Shown here: in pieces, positions 24,323-35,530 of the stretch
Position numbering within the stretch: the first letter of the stretch is position 1
How the letters are laid out: every line of letters starts with the position of its first letter
Source of the DNA: Oryzias latipes
Lineage: Eukaryota > Chordata > Actinopteri > Beloniformes > Adrianichthyidae
Direction of reading: 5' to 3'
Assembly: GCF_002234675.1 (NCBI RefSeq)
Contig: NC_019879.2
Span: 19,908,855 to 19,972,854, forward strand
DNA: 64,000 nucleotides
Translations under genes and position numbers: made by a program
The notes under the pieces: model-generated
The model's database searches: none
Told to the model about the DNA's origin: nothing
Seen by the model: only the letters and a program-made list of their open reading frames with translations

Positions 24323-25328
24323 GCCTCCTTCAGAAAACAACATTTGCATCCATTTCCCTCCCTTATCTGTCCATCCCTCATTTTTGAGATGACACTGAGG
24401 AAGATTCCATATATTATATTTAAAAAGTGTGCTCTCTTAGCTCCCTTGCACTCAATTTTTCCTGCTTGCATGTAGATGATTCTTTTTGGTGCTCAAACCT
24501 GCTGATCTGAAACCACATCTCTCAATCCCAGCTTCTCTGCTTTTACACGAGAGTATTGCTGTCAAACTTTCTATATGTTCAGAGTTAATATTGTGTACAA
24601 AGTTTACAGCCCCCTACATTTATATACTGTGGAAAACAACACAACAGAAACATTCCAGCTTTGGTTTCTCTTGAATCAAAACACGCTGCTCTGGAGAGTA
24701 GATGGGATCATCCCATCGTCTGATGTGTTGCTGGATTAAAGGCCTAACAAGTGCAATTCAAGTATACATCAAAAGTATCACTTCAGGGAAAATATTTCTT
24801 TCTTTAAAGGTGCATATTATTCTATACTCAAAAGTGCTGCTATAAACAGACAACCAGCTGTGCCATAAAACAAAGATTATACTTTACATAATAAATATAC
24901 TGCAACAGATGAATGTAGGGGTTGGGTTATCTTTAGAAATCATGTTGAACAAAAAGAAAAAAAACCTGATGCAAAGCCTGACATGAGATCAGAAGCCTTT
25001 TTGTTTCCAAAGATGGTTCCTGGTTGATATTTCAATATCTTTAAATAAGATCTATTATGGTGAGAGCACTGTTTGAGTATTTGTTTGTCATGTGATTGTG
25101 TGACTCAAGGGACCAGTAAGACATTTTGGTTTTTATTCATTGTATGCTGAACACAACGCTTCTGCAGAATGCCAAATCATCAATGACGGTTTACAATGTA
25201 AGAAATGTTAACTACTGTACTAACGAGAGAGAAATCTAGAACATTTATGAACAAATCTAATGCCTGGAGTTAATATTTGTATCTTCAATAAATGGTATTC
25301 AACTGTGACGCTGCTGTTTTAAATAAAC
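24323..25328 (+). other. pfkl: 3' untranslated region of pfkl
   Basis: About 1 kb of non-coding sequence after the TGA at 24320-24322. AATAAA signals at 25287-25292 and 25322-25327 mark the likely end, only about 90 bases before the stop codon of the opposing gene. Confidence 0.6.
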
Positions 25329-25412
25329 CGAACACTTTACTCTTAAGAACAGCCGTTCAACAAAACAAAACACTAGTTTCAGAAAACAGATTCATTGCCC
25401 AAACGTGTGTTT

Positions 25413-28400
25413 CTAAAAGTTGAATGAAAATGGGAAGTCGTTCCCCGTGGTGTCCTTGCTCCCTGGTTGAGGGCTCTTGTCGGGGAAAGCAAACGGAAAA
25501 TCCCCGCTCTGCTCTGGCTGCTCAAACAGGAACTTTTGGCCTGAAAAACACAACTGCAGTCAGAATCAAGTAACATGTATGACACACACACATATATATA
25601 TATATACTCACAGCTGGAATCCTTTTCCTCTGGGGTTTTCTGGAAAATACAGATTTTAGTCAATTATTTGTTTGTGGCTAGAGAATAGTAGGAAGTGAAA
25701 ATGATGAGCTACCTTCTCGTTGAACAGAGAGACACTAAAAGGAAAAGCGGAATCCTGGAAAAGAGACAACATAATTACTTAAACGAAGAACAAGCTGATG
25801 GCAGACAGTTTGTTTTTTTATGACATCACCTCATCCTGTGAGGAGTCAAATCCAAAACCGGAGAAGGCTGGTGTGCTCGGGTTGGAGCTCACAGAGAACA
25901 GGAAGGCTGGAGATTTGGTTTCAGCAGCTCCTTGACACAGAGAGCTGGTTGGGCTGAAGCTAAAGTTATATGAAGAATATTTTTTAATAAGAAAAATCAA
26001 AGACATTTAAATTGTTGTTTTTACAAATTACTCACTGAAATGCAAATGTTGGGGTAGATGGCACATGTGCGACATTTTCTGGAAAGGCCTGAAGATTGGA
26101 TTCTGCAGGTGATGCTTGAGGGAAAATGGCCTGATGTTCTTCATCACACCGTAGATCTTCTTCATCCACAGCTGCTTTTTTTGCCAAATCACCCTCCATC
26201 CCGTTTTGTGAATCGGGTTCAGGAGCCTCCTAAAATAAATTCATAACAACAAATATTAAATGATGTGTTATTGTTTAAATCTAACACATCACAGGGTTTT
26301 TTTTTGTAGGTTATAAATGTAGAAGTACATGCACAATTTCAATACACAAGACTAACCCTCGCAAAATACATTCACATATGTTAGGAAATGACACTTTTGA
26401 AGGAACAACACAAGGAAAGCAAACCTCCTCTTGCAGGGCTTCCTCTTCCTGTGCCTCAGAGTTCCCGTCATTCTCCAAAGGTTGGATGGACTTTGGAGAA
26501 CTATATCTGATGGAATCTGATGTAGCATGGACATCTGCAGATGAAGGGGTAATAATCATTTTAGAATCAATACATCTGCTTTCAACACCTGCAGTTGTTA
26601 TTTTTGACTCACCATCCATCTGTGCACGGGACCAAAGGGAATCATCCGGAATCTCTTCAAAAGAACGGCATCTGGGGGAATTCTGGGCCTTGTTCTGCTG
26701 GTCAATCATTTCAGCATTTGAGTCTTCAAGAGTTATCTGGCCATTCTAGACACACACAGAAGAAATCTTTGAGGTCATGAAAAACCTCTCAAACCTTAAG
26801 ATTTTTTATGAACATAAATGTCAAAATTATTATTTTTTTGAGTACAGTTTTCTGATTAATGTAGAGAGATGAAATGTCAACAGAGGAATTCCCGCCATCT
26901 TTTGACTGAGCTGTTTCTTGTTCTGGCTCCTGGCTGAAAATACAAAACCGAAAATATATATTTGAGCCAAGATACAAGTTTTATTATTCATATGCTTAGT
27001 CATTTTTCCCATTTACCTCTCTGTTCCTTCCTTCTCGGAGGAAACCGAGTTCACTGGCGGCCCTGCTCAGACAAAAGATTTCTTTACAATATGAAGACTT
27101 ACCAGGGGTAAAATCACTGCCGTAAGGAATTTCATACTTGCGAGGTAATCCAACTCTTTTTCTTTCATTGTTATTTGATTGTCAACATCCATGATTCTAC
27201 AATCAATCTCTCCGTTTTCAGTCTGCAGCTTGAGGAGCTTTTGAGCCAGAGGATTTTGGAAATAGCCTTCTTCATAGGATTCAAACGTCTTTGTGCATTC
27301 GGAAATCCTCTCTTCGTAAATCTCCCTTTGTAGATCACAATAAACATGTTCTAGCTCTCCTTATCACAACGTTAAATAAAAACACTTCAAACCTAAACAA
27401 ACATGAACTCACAGATCATGGTTGTAGCTGCTTTTTCTGCTCTCCAGCTCGCCTCTCAGAGTCTGTTCATGCTGAAGAAGAAAGCTGGAGGTTTCTTTTA
27501 TGCTGGAATTCAATAAATGATCAGAAAAATATACAATCTCTAGTAGCTATGGGACTGATTGGCATAACTTTAAGCATTTTGTTTTACATACCTCTTTGCA
27601 TTTTCTTTAATCTGGGTCAGAGTCTCCTGCTTTACCCTCACTTCCTCTTCCAGCTTCTTAAGGTTTCCACACAGTGTCTCAATATAAGACTTCCTCTCAG
27701 CAATGTCAGCTCTGTAGACTATGGCAACAATAATTACTCTCTTACTAGAAATCAATTTGTGAGAAGAAATAAAAACACAAATGTGTCGTGATTTATTAAG
27801 ACTAAGAATGTTTATATAGATTTGATAGTGAGAACAGTTGAAGCTCCTTTATGTCATACGGGCAATGTGAGGAAAAACTAATATCAAAAGATATGATCAA
27901 TTAAGATACAACCTTAAAAAATAAGGGCATGGTGAATAACACCACCAGATGCCAAATGGGGTACAAAGATACTGCCACAGACAGTTGTTTTATTCTAATT
28001 TGTCTTAGTGTGATCCTCATCACCCGTAAGTATGAATTAAAGATAAACAGCATAACAACGTTCTGTTTTTGTCTGTGTTAGCATAATGCTAATATATGAT
28101 AAATATGATAAATAAATACCTTGAATTTGTTGGTTAATGTTATTCTTCTGTTGAGAAAGTTCTCGAGAATGAAGACCTATAAAACATGTCAGAAGTTGCA
28201 AGTACTGTAGTTTAAAAAAAAAATTTTTAAGTGTCGACATTTATTTTGAAGTCTCCGATACTAAAATACACGCAGAAAATGTCACCACTAAATTAAGATC
28301 CTTTACGACATTAATATAAATTTGTATTTTGAAAAACAGAATCAATTGATAACAGACTTGAATTATGTAAACCAGTTACCTAATTGAAAAAGCAGGCTGT

Positions 28401-28431
28401 CCATATTTTTGAGTGACATTTGCTCGTCCAT
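25413..28431 (-). CDS. six6os1: Coiled-coil protein resembling SIX6OS1 (synaptonemal complex central element)
   Basis: Exons, in transcript order: 28380-28431, 28120-28176, 27592-27709, 27413-27502, 27138-27325, 27017-27062, 26846-26933, 26425-26745, 26036-26229, 25830-25959, 25713-25754, 25612-25639, 25413-25540. These join in frame to 493 aa (human SIX6OS1 is about 587). The first 200 residues are coiled coil (for example KKLEEEVRVKQETLTQIKEN) with a tyrosine-spaced stretch, YEERISECTKTFESYEEGYF, that parallels the human protein. The C-terminal half is acidic, low complexity and rich in FPF/FSF words, and it ends NDFPFSFNF. Known SIX6OS1 binds SYCE1 in meiotic chromosome synapsis. The call rests on remembered similarity of both ends and is not certain. 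Two uncertainties: the 26846 donor (ACT|GTACTC) is weak, and a 78-base in-frame segment at 26535-26612 could be an intron, giving 467 aa. Confidence 0.6.
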
Positions 28432-29180
28432 TTTTGGATGTTAGCAAAACTAAACTGCTCAACTTTTCCGCAACGTCATCATATAAACATGAAGCCAAAA
28501 AAAAAGTAAATGTATTTAATTTTGGAAAATGCAAATATAATTTTGTTTTTTAAAAGAAAATATTTAAATTAAATGAACAAAGAAAATAAATTAAAAATAA
28601 TAATTTAAATTTCCATCAGTTTATAGACGCCGTACATTATGACTGTTAGCTTTAAAGAAAAAATATATATGCACACATTCTCTACAACCATGAATTTGCT
28701 TTTTTATTTTATTGTTTTCATTTTTGTGTTAATCAAGGACGAATAAAAATATGTATGTTTTAATTAAATTTTAAATTAACATTTAATTAAAATATTAATC
28801 TTTAAAAGAGACGTATTTGAAATTTGAGCAAAAGCACCTTAGTCCACAAGAGAAAAACAAAACTTGAATTATTTTTTAAAAATAGATTATGTTCTGTTGC
28901 AGAGACATACAGTAAATTTGTAAACCAAATTACCAATATATAATCTGCATTTAGAGACTTCTTAATCCCTAACAGCGATCGGTTAATGGTGTGCTGTGGG
29001 GGCTGCTGGGACAGAAGTTAGAGGAGGGGCGTGGTTAGTGCTATTCCGGAAATGTCTTTACGCCGCGCATCTGTAACGTCCAAAGCGCAGCGCTGGGATG
29101 TATTTCAGCAAAACGGGTCCAGTGATTGATTCATCTTTGGTCCAGATTTTTCTGCGCGTTTTATCGGCATTGTATTAAAG
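28432..29180. promoter_or_regulatory. Divergent promoter region and tmem169 5' UTR exon
   Basis: This spacer separates two genes transcribed away from each other. Near the minus-strand gene, TGACGT (reverse of 28473-28478), a CRE half-site, lies about 45 bases upstream of its ATG. The middle (28500-28900) is very AT-rich. From about 28980 to 29160 the DNA is GC-richer, with GGGGCGTGG near 29024-29032, an ETS-like CCGGAAAT at 29046-29053, and GCCGCGCATCTG. A donor AAAG|GTAAGG at 29180/29181 marks the end of a probable non-coding first exon of tmem169. Transcription starts are inferred. Confidence 0.5.
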
Positions 29181-29815
29181 GTAAGGCTGCAATTGAGGGA
29201 ATATAGTTGTGTTTTGTTGCCGACTGGCGTTTGCAGACAAAAGAGCGGACATGGGTGGGATTTAAATGGGAGGGGGTCATCAGTGTGAAGGGTTGCATTG
29301 CTGTCTGTTTTACCATGGATAATTAAAATACGCCCTTTTTAATTTTTGTAAAATGCTGCTTTAATTCAACATTTTACCTTGGGTGCTCGTAAAGCAGACA
29401 GGATTCTATTATTCCGATAGAAGAGACCACCCCCTCCCTCCTCTTTGCACTGAAACAATCTGGGTGATGATGCTTTGCCTATGTTACATCCGGGACATTT
29501 TCCGTCTTCACACAGATGCCACTTGGATGTTATCATTCGGTACCAGCACATGCTGAAACAAAAAAAAACAAAAAAAAAACAGCTACAGTAGACTGCTTAA
29601 ATGGGTCAGGATGTCTGCATCTCAACATGTTTTTTTCTAATCAAGTTGTTTTTCTGTCTTTTTCCCTCTGTTTGTGTGTACTCTGATGCTCTGCTGTCAG
29701 TTAGTTCTTCTTTATAAAACAATGAGTGGACACAGTTTCTTTCGATTTCCCTGTTAATATCACTTTAAACAAAATAAAAATAATCTATAAACAGTTTGTT
29801 GGTTTGCAAAAGAGC

Positions 29816-31502
29816 ATGGCACAGATGGAGGGTCCTCTAACTGAAGGGGAAGGCAGCCCCCAGATGGTATCCTTGAGGTCTGGCACAACAGGGAACCATG
29901 TGGATGATGGAGAGGTGGCACCGTCCATGAGGAGGAAAAGGAGAAAGAAGAAGGAGCCACGTCCAGAATCAATTATTGTGTACCGCTCTGACATAGAGAG
30001 GGCATCAGGGGAGGAACAAGGTGGAGAGGATGGGGCAGAGAGGAGCACAGAAGAAGGAGCAAAGTTTCTCCACACTCCCACAGGTGAAGGTGAGATCAGT
30101 ACTGTCTTGTTTTAAAAGCTCACATCTATAATGAATAAACTCCACTCCAATGAAAATTGTGTTTTTAACGAGTTCTTGTGGCATTTTTTCTGATGATGGA
30201 GGGAAATATTAAGAAAATAAAGCTCAAAACTGCATTTCTGAGGATTTCTTTATTCAAATTGTTGTGAATCAAGAGCAGACAAAAAAAATGCGGTTTGAAA
30301 AAGAGCATATTTGTGACAGAAAATACACTTGGCGGGCCATAAGCTTCCTGCTCTGCTCCATTCTGATGCAACCACATGTAGACAAGAGGTTTGCATGTAC
30401 GTCTTCATTTTCCTCGACTGAGCTGAAAACAGGATAACGGGAGGGGGGGGGGGGTCACTGTAAACTTCCCCTTTTAAAAGTAGTTAGAACTAAAATGTTT
30501 ATGAATAACTTTTATGGTGTAAAGTATAACCCAACTAAAGTTAACCCCTCATCATCTATTTATTTTCCCTTAATGTGCATCCACTTCCTGCTATGGTATT
30601 TTTTTTAAATCATTTTTAAATTTAAAATATATATTAATAAAAATATAGAATGTCCTTACAAAAAAGTTTTTCAATGTTTTTTTTGTGATATGACTCTTTG
30701 GAAAGGTGTTTCAAATTTGTTCACAGTTCGCAAGAAACATATTTATTGTTGTTTTTTTCCCCCCTTTAGAACCAATCTCTGATCATTTATGTGCAATATG
30801 TAATCCAAAACACTATCTTACTACACTACACTCATCTTACTTTCTCCTGTTTATTATTTCTGGACAGGAGAAAGCTGGAGCCTTCCCCCAGACAGTCGCT
30901 ACGTGACTCTAACTGGCACCATCACCCGAGGGAAAAAAAAGGGTCAGGTGGTGGACATACATGTCACTTTAACAGAAAAGGAGATCAGGGGTCTGGCTAA
31001 ATCAAAGGAGCGCCTTGATGCTGAGTGTGAGGCAGGGGAAGGGTCGACACGTAACTGTACTTTGGGTGTGGGGCGGGGGCCGCATGTTGTCCTGTGGAGC
31101 ATCTCCTGTGCTCCTATTGTTTTTGTCCTCTCCTTCATTACCTCTTTCTACTACGGCACTCTTACCTGGTACAACGTGTTCCTGGTGTACAACGAGGAGC
31201 GAACATTCTGGCACAAGATTACAATTTGCCCCTTTCTAATCATCTTCTACCCCATGCTTATCATGCCCGTGGCGGTGTTTCTGGCTCTGTACTCCGCCGT
31301 GGTTCAGGTGTCCTGGGCCTTCAGCGAGTGGTGGCAGTCGGTGAAAGACCTGGAGAAAGGATTCTGTGGTTGGGCTTGTGGGAAGCTGGGGCTTGAAGAC
31401 TGTTCGCCGTACAGCGTAGTGGAGTTGCTTGACTCGGACACCGTTTCTGGCACTCTGCAGAGCAAAGCCCCAAGCGAACATGCCCAGACGTCATCAGTTT
31501 GA
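29816..31502 (+). CDS. tmem169: Transmembrane protein 169
   Basis: Two coding exons, 29816-30089 and 30868-31502, join in frame to 302 aa (human 297). The N-terminal third is hydrophilic, with a basic run RRKRRKKKEPRPESIIVYRSD as in human TMEM169. The most conserved block, DSRYVTLTGTITRGKKKGQ (100-118), opens the second coding exon. Two membrane segments follow at about 165-188 and 211-240, separated by WYNVFLVYNEERTFWHKI; the tail has GFCGWACGKLGLEDCSPYS. The function of the family is not established. The start is the first ATG of the exon (29816), with a second at 29825. A non-coding first exon probably ends at 29180. It lies directly before xrcc5 in the same orientation, as in human 2q35. 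Confidence 0.93.
30134..30435 (-). mobile_element. Truncated TTAA-family element (copy F)
   Basis: About 300 bases in the tmem169 intron, reverse orientation. It keeps the right end (CTCCACTCCAATGAAAATTG), the TTTCTTTATTCAAATTGTTG block and GGCGGGCCATAAGCTTC. Read in reverse it also keeps a remnant of the coding part (TCAGTCGAGGAAAATGAAGA, compare copy C). It then stops near a G-run at about 30443. Confidence 0.6.
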
Positions 31503-32153
31503 AGACATCCCTTTGGCCTCAAATTTTTAGTTTTCAAACAAAAAGTTAAGTGTCAGTAAAAAAAAAATCTTACTTTGGAAATAGTAAATCAACAATTTTT
31601 TTGTAATGTTTTTTTTTAATGAAATGTCTTTTATAAAACTGCAGTGCATAATCAAAGGATTGTGTTTACCAGGGTATTTGAAAGCTGCTCTACGTTTTCC
31701 TGCAAAGAATTCAACACTGCCTGAACTGTTCCTGTGTTTGTAACTGTTCCCACAGACCACACCATTGTTGTATTTTAGCAGGAGGGACATGGTAGGTCCA
31801 AATGTTCAAACTGGCCTTGGTTTGCATCGCCGAGCCGAGAAGGCAGATACAAACTATGCTGGGAGTTTACACCAAGTTTCACTTCGTCTGTAAATATTTC
31901 TACCTAACATTCATGTTCTCTGTCTTGTCCTGTCCATTCTGGAGGGTTTTAATGTTAAAATTTGCACTATGAGTTCAACTTTGACTAAAGGAAAACATTT
32001 GACCTTCCAACAAGTTGATTTCCCAGCGTCAACCTGTTTTATTTAATCTATTATTTTTTGCAAAATATATGAAAAAGACTGAATAATGTTTGTCATTCTT
32101 GTTTTTACCCATGATATCACCACTTAAATAGCTCAGTTGGTTTTAGTAATAAA
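31503..32153 (+). other. tmem169: 3' untranslated region of tmem169
   Basis: Non-coding sequence after the TGA at 31500-31502. The canonical AATAAA at 32148-32153 is a plausible polyadenylation signal. Confidence 0.5.
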
Positions 32154-33740
32154 AGTTCCTAATCACTTTGTTGCTCTTTCATTGAAGAGTCATTCATTTT
32201 CTACACAAACTTGATCTATCTATGCTATAATTGAAGCTCTAAAAACATCTTGTAGCGTGAGCTCTTGACAATATTAAGACTTAGCTGTACATTTACTTTT
32301 ATAGCCAGTTTGTTTTTGGCATTTGCAAAGAATTATTTAAAATCAGATGCAAAAGAATGACTTCAATGTTCATAAATTATTTCAAGGACCAAGGAAAACG
32401 TATGTTTAATCAAGTGAAAAATGTTGGGTTATTGGGTTACGAAAAGAGATTACACTCTGTATTGAATTTTATTTTTTGTCAATCTGATGCAAAGTTGAAA
32501 TACCACATGATAAAAATTTAAAGATGCATCAAATGCAGCAATGCATCAAATCACATTTAGAATTTGAATAACTGTTTGGAGTGATACAGAAAAAATTATC
32601 ATTCCATTTTTTCCTAAATTAGTTATCCATTGAACACAGATAAAAACAAAAACAATGTGGGATCCTGCACACTGTTGTGAATGTCATCCTGATGCTTTCG
32701 GCCTGAAGATCAGATTACAAGTAGAGATCAGGATGTGGCCATCATCCTAATGGGGCTCCCTGTGCATTCTCCTCACAGAAACACTGGTAACAAGAGATGA
32801 GGAAGGCTATGCTTCTACATAAAACATAAATGATGAAAGAATGCATCCCTCAGTTAAAGCACTGTTTATCTTTAGTTTATTTTAAATAAAATATAAGACA
32901 TCAGATTATTTTGTTAAACTACCCAAGCCGGTCATTTTTGGTCATTCACACCGTAAGACACAGAAAATAATAAAATGAGCAAAAATATCTCACCTAATGC
33001 CAAATAACTACTGGACGTGTAGACTGGTTTGGGAACGCTAAGTGAGGCTCATTTGTACAGTAGAAAGAGTTAATGAGCCCTACAACAAGTGTCATTTTTA
33101 TCCTAAAAAACTACATCGATAAATCCTTGTAGAATCAGAATCAGAATCACTTTATTTGCCAAGTACAGCGCATGTACATGCATAAAGGATCGGGGCTGTA
33201 AAACCTGCAGGGCCAGGTATAATAAATTACCTCCGAGGGAATAAAATAGTTCTTAGATTTGGAAAAGAGGGAGCTGTACAGTGCTGCTACATCCATGTTA
33301 AGTAGCACCTGCATGTCACCAACCAATAGGCAGGTAATTCTCTACTGCCAGGAATAATTAGGAGCCAAAACATTATTTTGCTTAATTAAATGAGCCAAAC
33401 TGTCTGTTTAAGCGTCATTACGAACCACTAACAATCTGACATTTCTGGTCTATGCATAGGTTGTCAAGATGTGTCTTTGTCAACCACTGACTTCAACGGT
33501 TGATCAACAGTTTTGAAACCAATGGACCCCCCAAGGTGACAACGCTTGCTCCTTTAACATAGGTTTTACCACTGACTACCTCTATAATTTGAGACCAGCT
33601 AATTATCCTGACCTCAACTTAGTTGAAGAATTTTTGGATAAGCTTGGATATGCTGTTCATGACAGTTTTCAACACAACTGTGAAGAATGAAATGCCATTA
33701 CACAGCAGTGTGTAACCAGGAGGGGACACACATGAGGAGG
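32154..33740. other. Intergenic DNA with a fragment of a common fish repeat
   Basis: AT-rich, with no recognisable gene. At 33124-33200 it carries AGAATCAGAATCACTTTATT followed by GCCAAGTACAG, a sequence common in fish repeat ends; I cannot assign its class. Confidence 0.4.
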
Positions 33741-33748
33741 TCCTAGAA

Positions 33749-34847
33749 CAGGGGTCGGGAACCTTTTTGGCCAAGAGAGCCATAAATGCCACATATTTTG
33801 AAATGTAATTTCGAAAGAGCCATACAATAATGTAGTGTCCCTTCCCCACACTGAGGCACGGAGACTTAACCTCTTTTAAAGTTCTTTATTCTGGTTACTG
33901 CAGACCGCAACAAACGCCGTACAATTAATTCAGCAACTCCTGAATCTCTCCCGCCGACAGGAGAGCGCTTCTCCCAACTTTATATTCCCCTGCTACCGCT
34001 GCAGCCCTCCCATTTCCCTTATTCGGCCCATAGCTGAACCCTATTGGTCCAAACTACCTAACAACAGGCTGAGCGACAGAACTGAGAGCCAATCAGATCT
34101 CTGCTTGACGCGTTCAATGAACTCCAGAACTTTTAACGCGGCCCAACAGCCATCCAACTCAGTCCGCGACAATTTGTTTAAAACTAAATATACAAATGAA
34201 TGTGTGCATTTGATTTAATTTCAACATTTTTAAAGTACAATAAGTCTGTGGATTCTTTTTAATAACATTGTTATTCTGTTGCTAATAAATGATGAGTATT
34301 TCTCGTGGTAGTTACGTGGTGAGTTTCTGCTTCGTTCAGGCGTTGAGACTTTAAACGTGATCGTAGGTCTGAATGTTCTGTAGATGTGACAAAGACTGAT
34401 CACATGCAGACGGGGAGCCAAACATATACTCACACGCCGCAGTGGGTGACAGGCAGCGGGTTTTACGTTTTTATAATCCCTGCGCGATTCACCTGCTGTC
34501 CCCACAACCCCTCACCCCACCCTCTGCTTCCTCCCTCACACATCCCGTCCCGGCATCTGCGCGCTCTTTCTCAGAGATGGGAGCGCGCAGTTTTAGGCAC
34601 GTCAATTCACAAGTTTCCAGCTGGTACAAACTCTGTGAAATAATAGATAATAGTAACTGATAGCGCTGGCGCAGATTTCTCTCTCTAAGCCCTGTTACTA
34701 CTGCGCGCCTCTGGCATCGCATCGCGCCCGAGAAGGACTGGTCTAATGAAAAAAAAAAAAAACTATAATTAAAGATTTGTCTGCGAGCCACATGTGACCA
34801 TCAAAAGAGCCATATATGGCTCGCGAGCCATAGGTTCCCGACCCCTG
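33749..34847. mobile_element. hAT-type non-autonomous transposon
   Basis: A 1099-base element. Its ends are perfect 15-base inverted repeats, CAGGGGTCGGGAACC and GGTTCCCGACCCCTG. It is flanked by a perfect 8-base target duplication TCCTAGAA (33741-33748 and 34848-34855). Terminal sequence starting CAGGGG and an 8-base duplication indicate the hAT superfamily. Subterminal AGAGCCATA words occur at both ends. No transposase frame survives. A probable solo LTR is nested inside at 33831-34171. Confidence 0.85.
33831..34171 (-). mobile_element. Probable solo LTR nested in the hAT element
   Basis: Read on the minus strand, these 341 bases start TGTCGCGGAC and end GGACACTACA, the TG..CA ends of an LTR. 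They contain a TATA-like word (GGAATATAAAGTTGGG) and, downstream, a polyadenylation-like AATAAAG. It interrupts sequence otherwise typical of the surrounding element. The flanks (AATAA left, ATTTG right) do not form a clear duplication, so the boundary or the class may be wrong. No internal retroelement genes are present. Confidence 0.5.
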
Positions 34848-34855
34848 TCCTAGAA

Positions 34856-35530
34856 TGTCATGGCTATATTTGTTTTTTTCTCCCTCATGCTACAGAGGCT
34901 CCTGGTTATTAAATGGAATAAATTGTTATATTGTCAATATGTCTTATTTTTTTATTGGCGATTTTAAATAATATTGATCATCTCTGAGGCCCAGTAAGAT
35001 TTTAGACATCTGCGAAGATTTGTCAAAGTTTTCATGTATAAAGCCTGCAGAGTATCATGTGTTTGTGTTTAAGATTATGTATGGTAAAATGTGTCAGTAC
35101 TGTATTATTAATTTTAGAAAAAAAGAATAAACTGCTCATTTCATAAATATTTTATAATCATTTGGAACATGTAAATTAATAACATAATCAATACTTGTGG
35201 GAACATTATCTTATGGCATTTTTTAATGTTATTTGTGGGCGGAAAAGCTCAGAGATCCACGAAGATGGAACTTGACCTACATCTCGGTTAAAGCACACGT
35301 CTCCTTTCTTAAATGACTAAATCTGACTATTATAGATCTACACATTTTTTTAAACTGGTAAACGAAGATCTGGCTTAAGCAAAACAACTCAAGAGATTTG
35401 CGCTTAAAAAACCGTTTACCAGTTAACGTTGTGAGTAGGAACGAAGTTTGCTGTTTTTTGCAAGAATAGTTTGTTTCCCCCCGGAACCAAAACAACGTAA
35501 CACGTCTGCTTCGGAGGAGGGAAACTGAAG
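34856..35530 (+). other. Intergenic spacer and xrcc5 promoter / 5' UTR
   Basis: AT-rich up to about 35250 with no gene signal. A GC-richer stretch, including CCCCCCGGAACC near 35477-35487, precedes the xrcc5 ATG. The transcription start is not resolvable from sequence. Confidence 0.4.

Noticed and set aside
27291..27791. Plus-strand 166-codon frame
   Set aside because: It is antisense to coiled-coil exons of the minus-strand gene; the opposite strand has the splice sites and protein-like composition.
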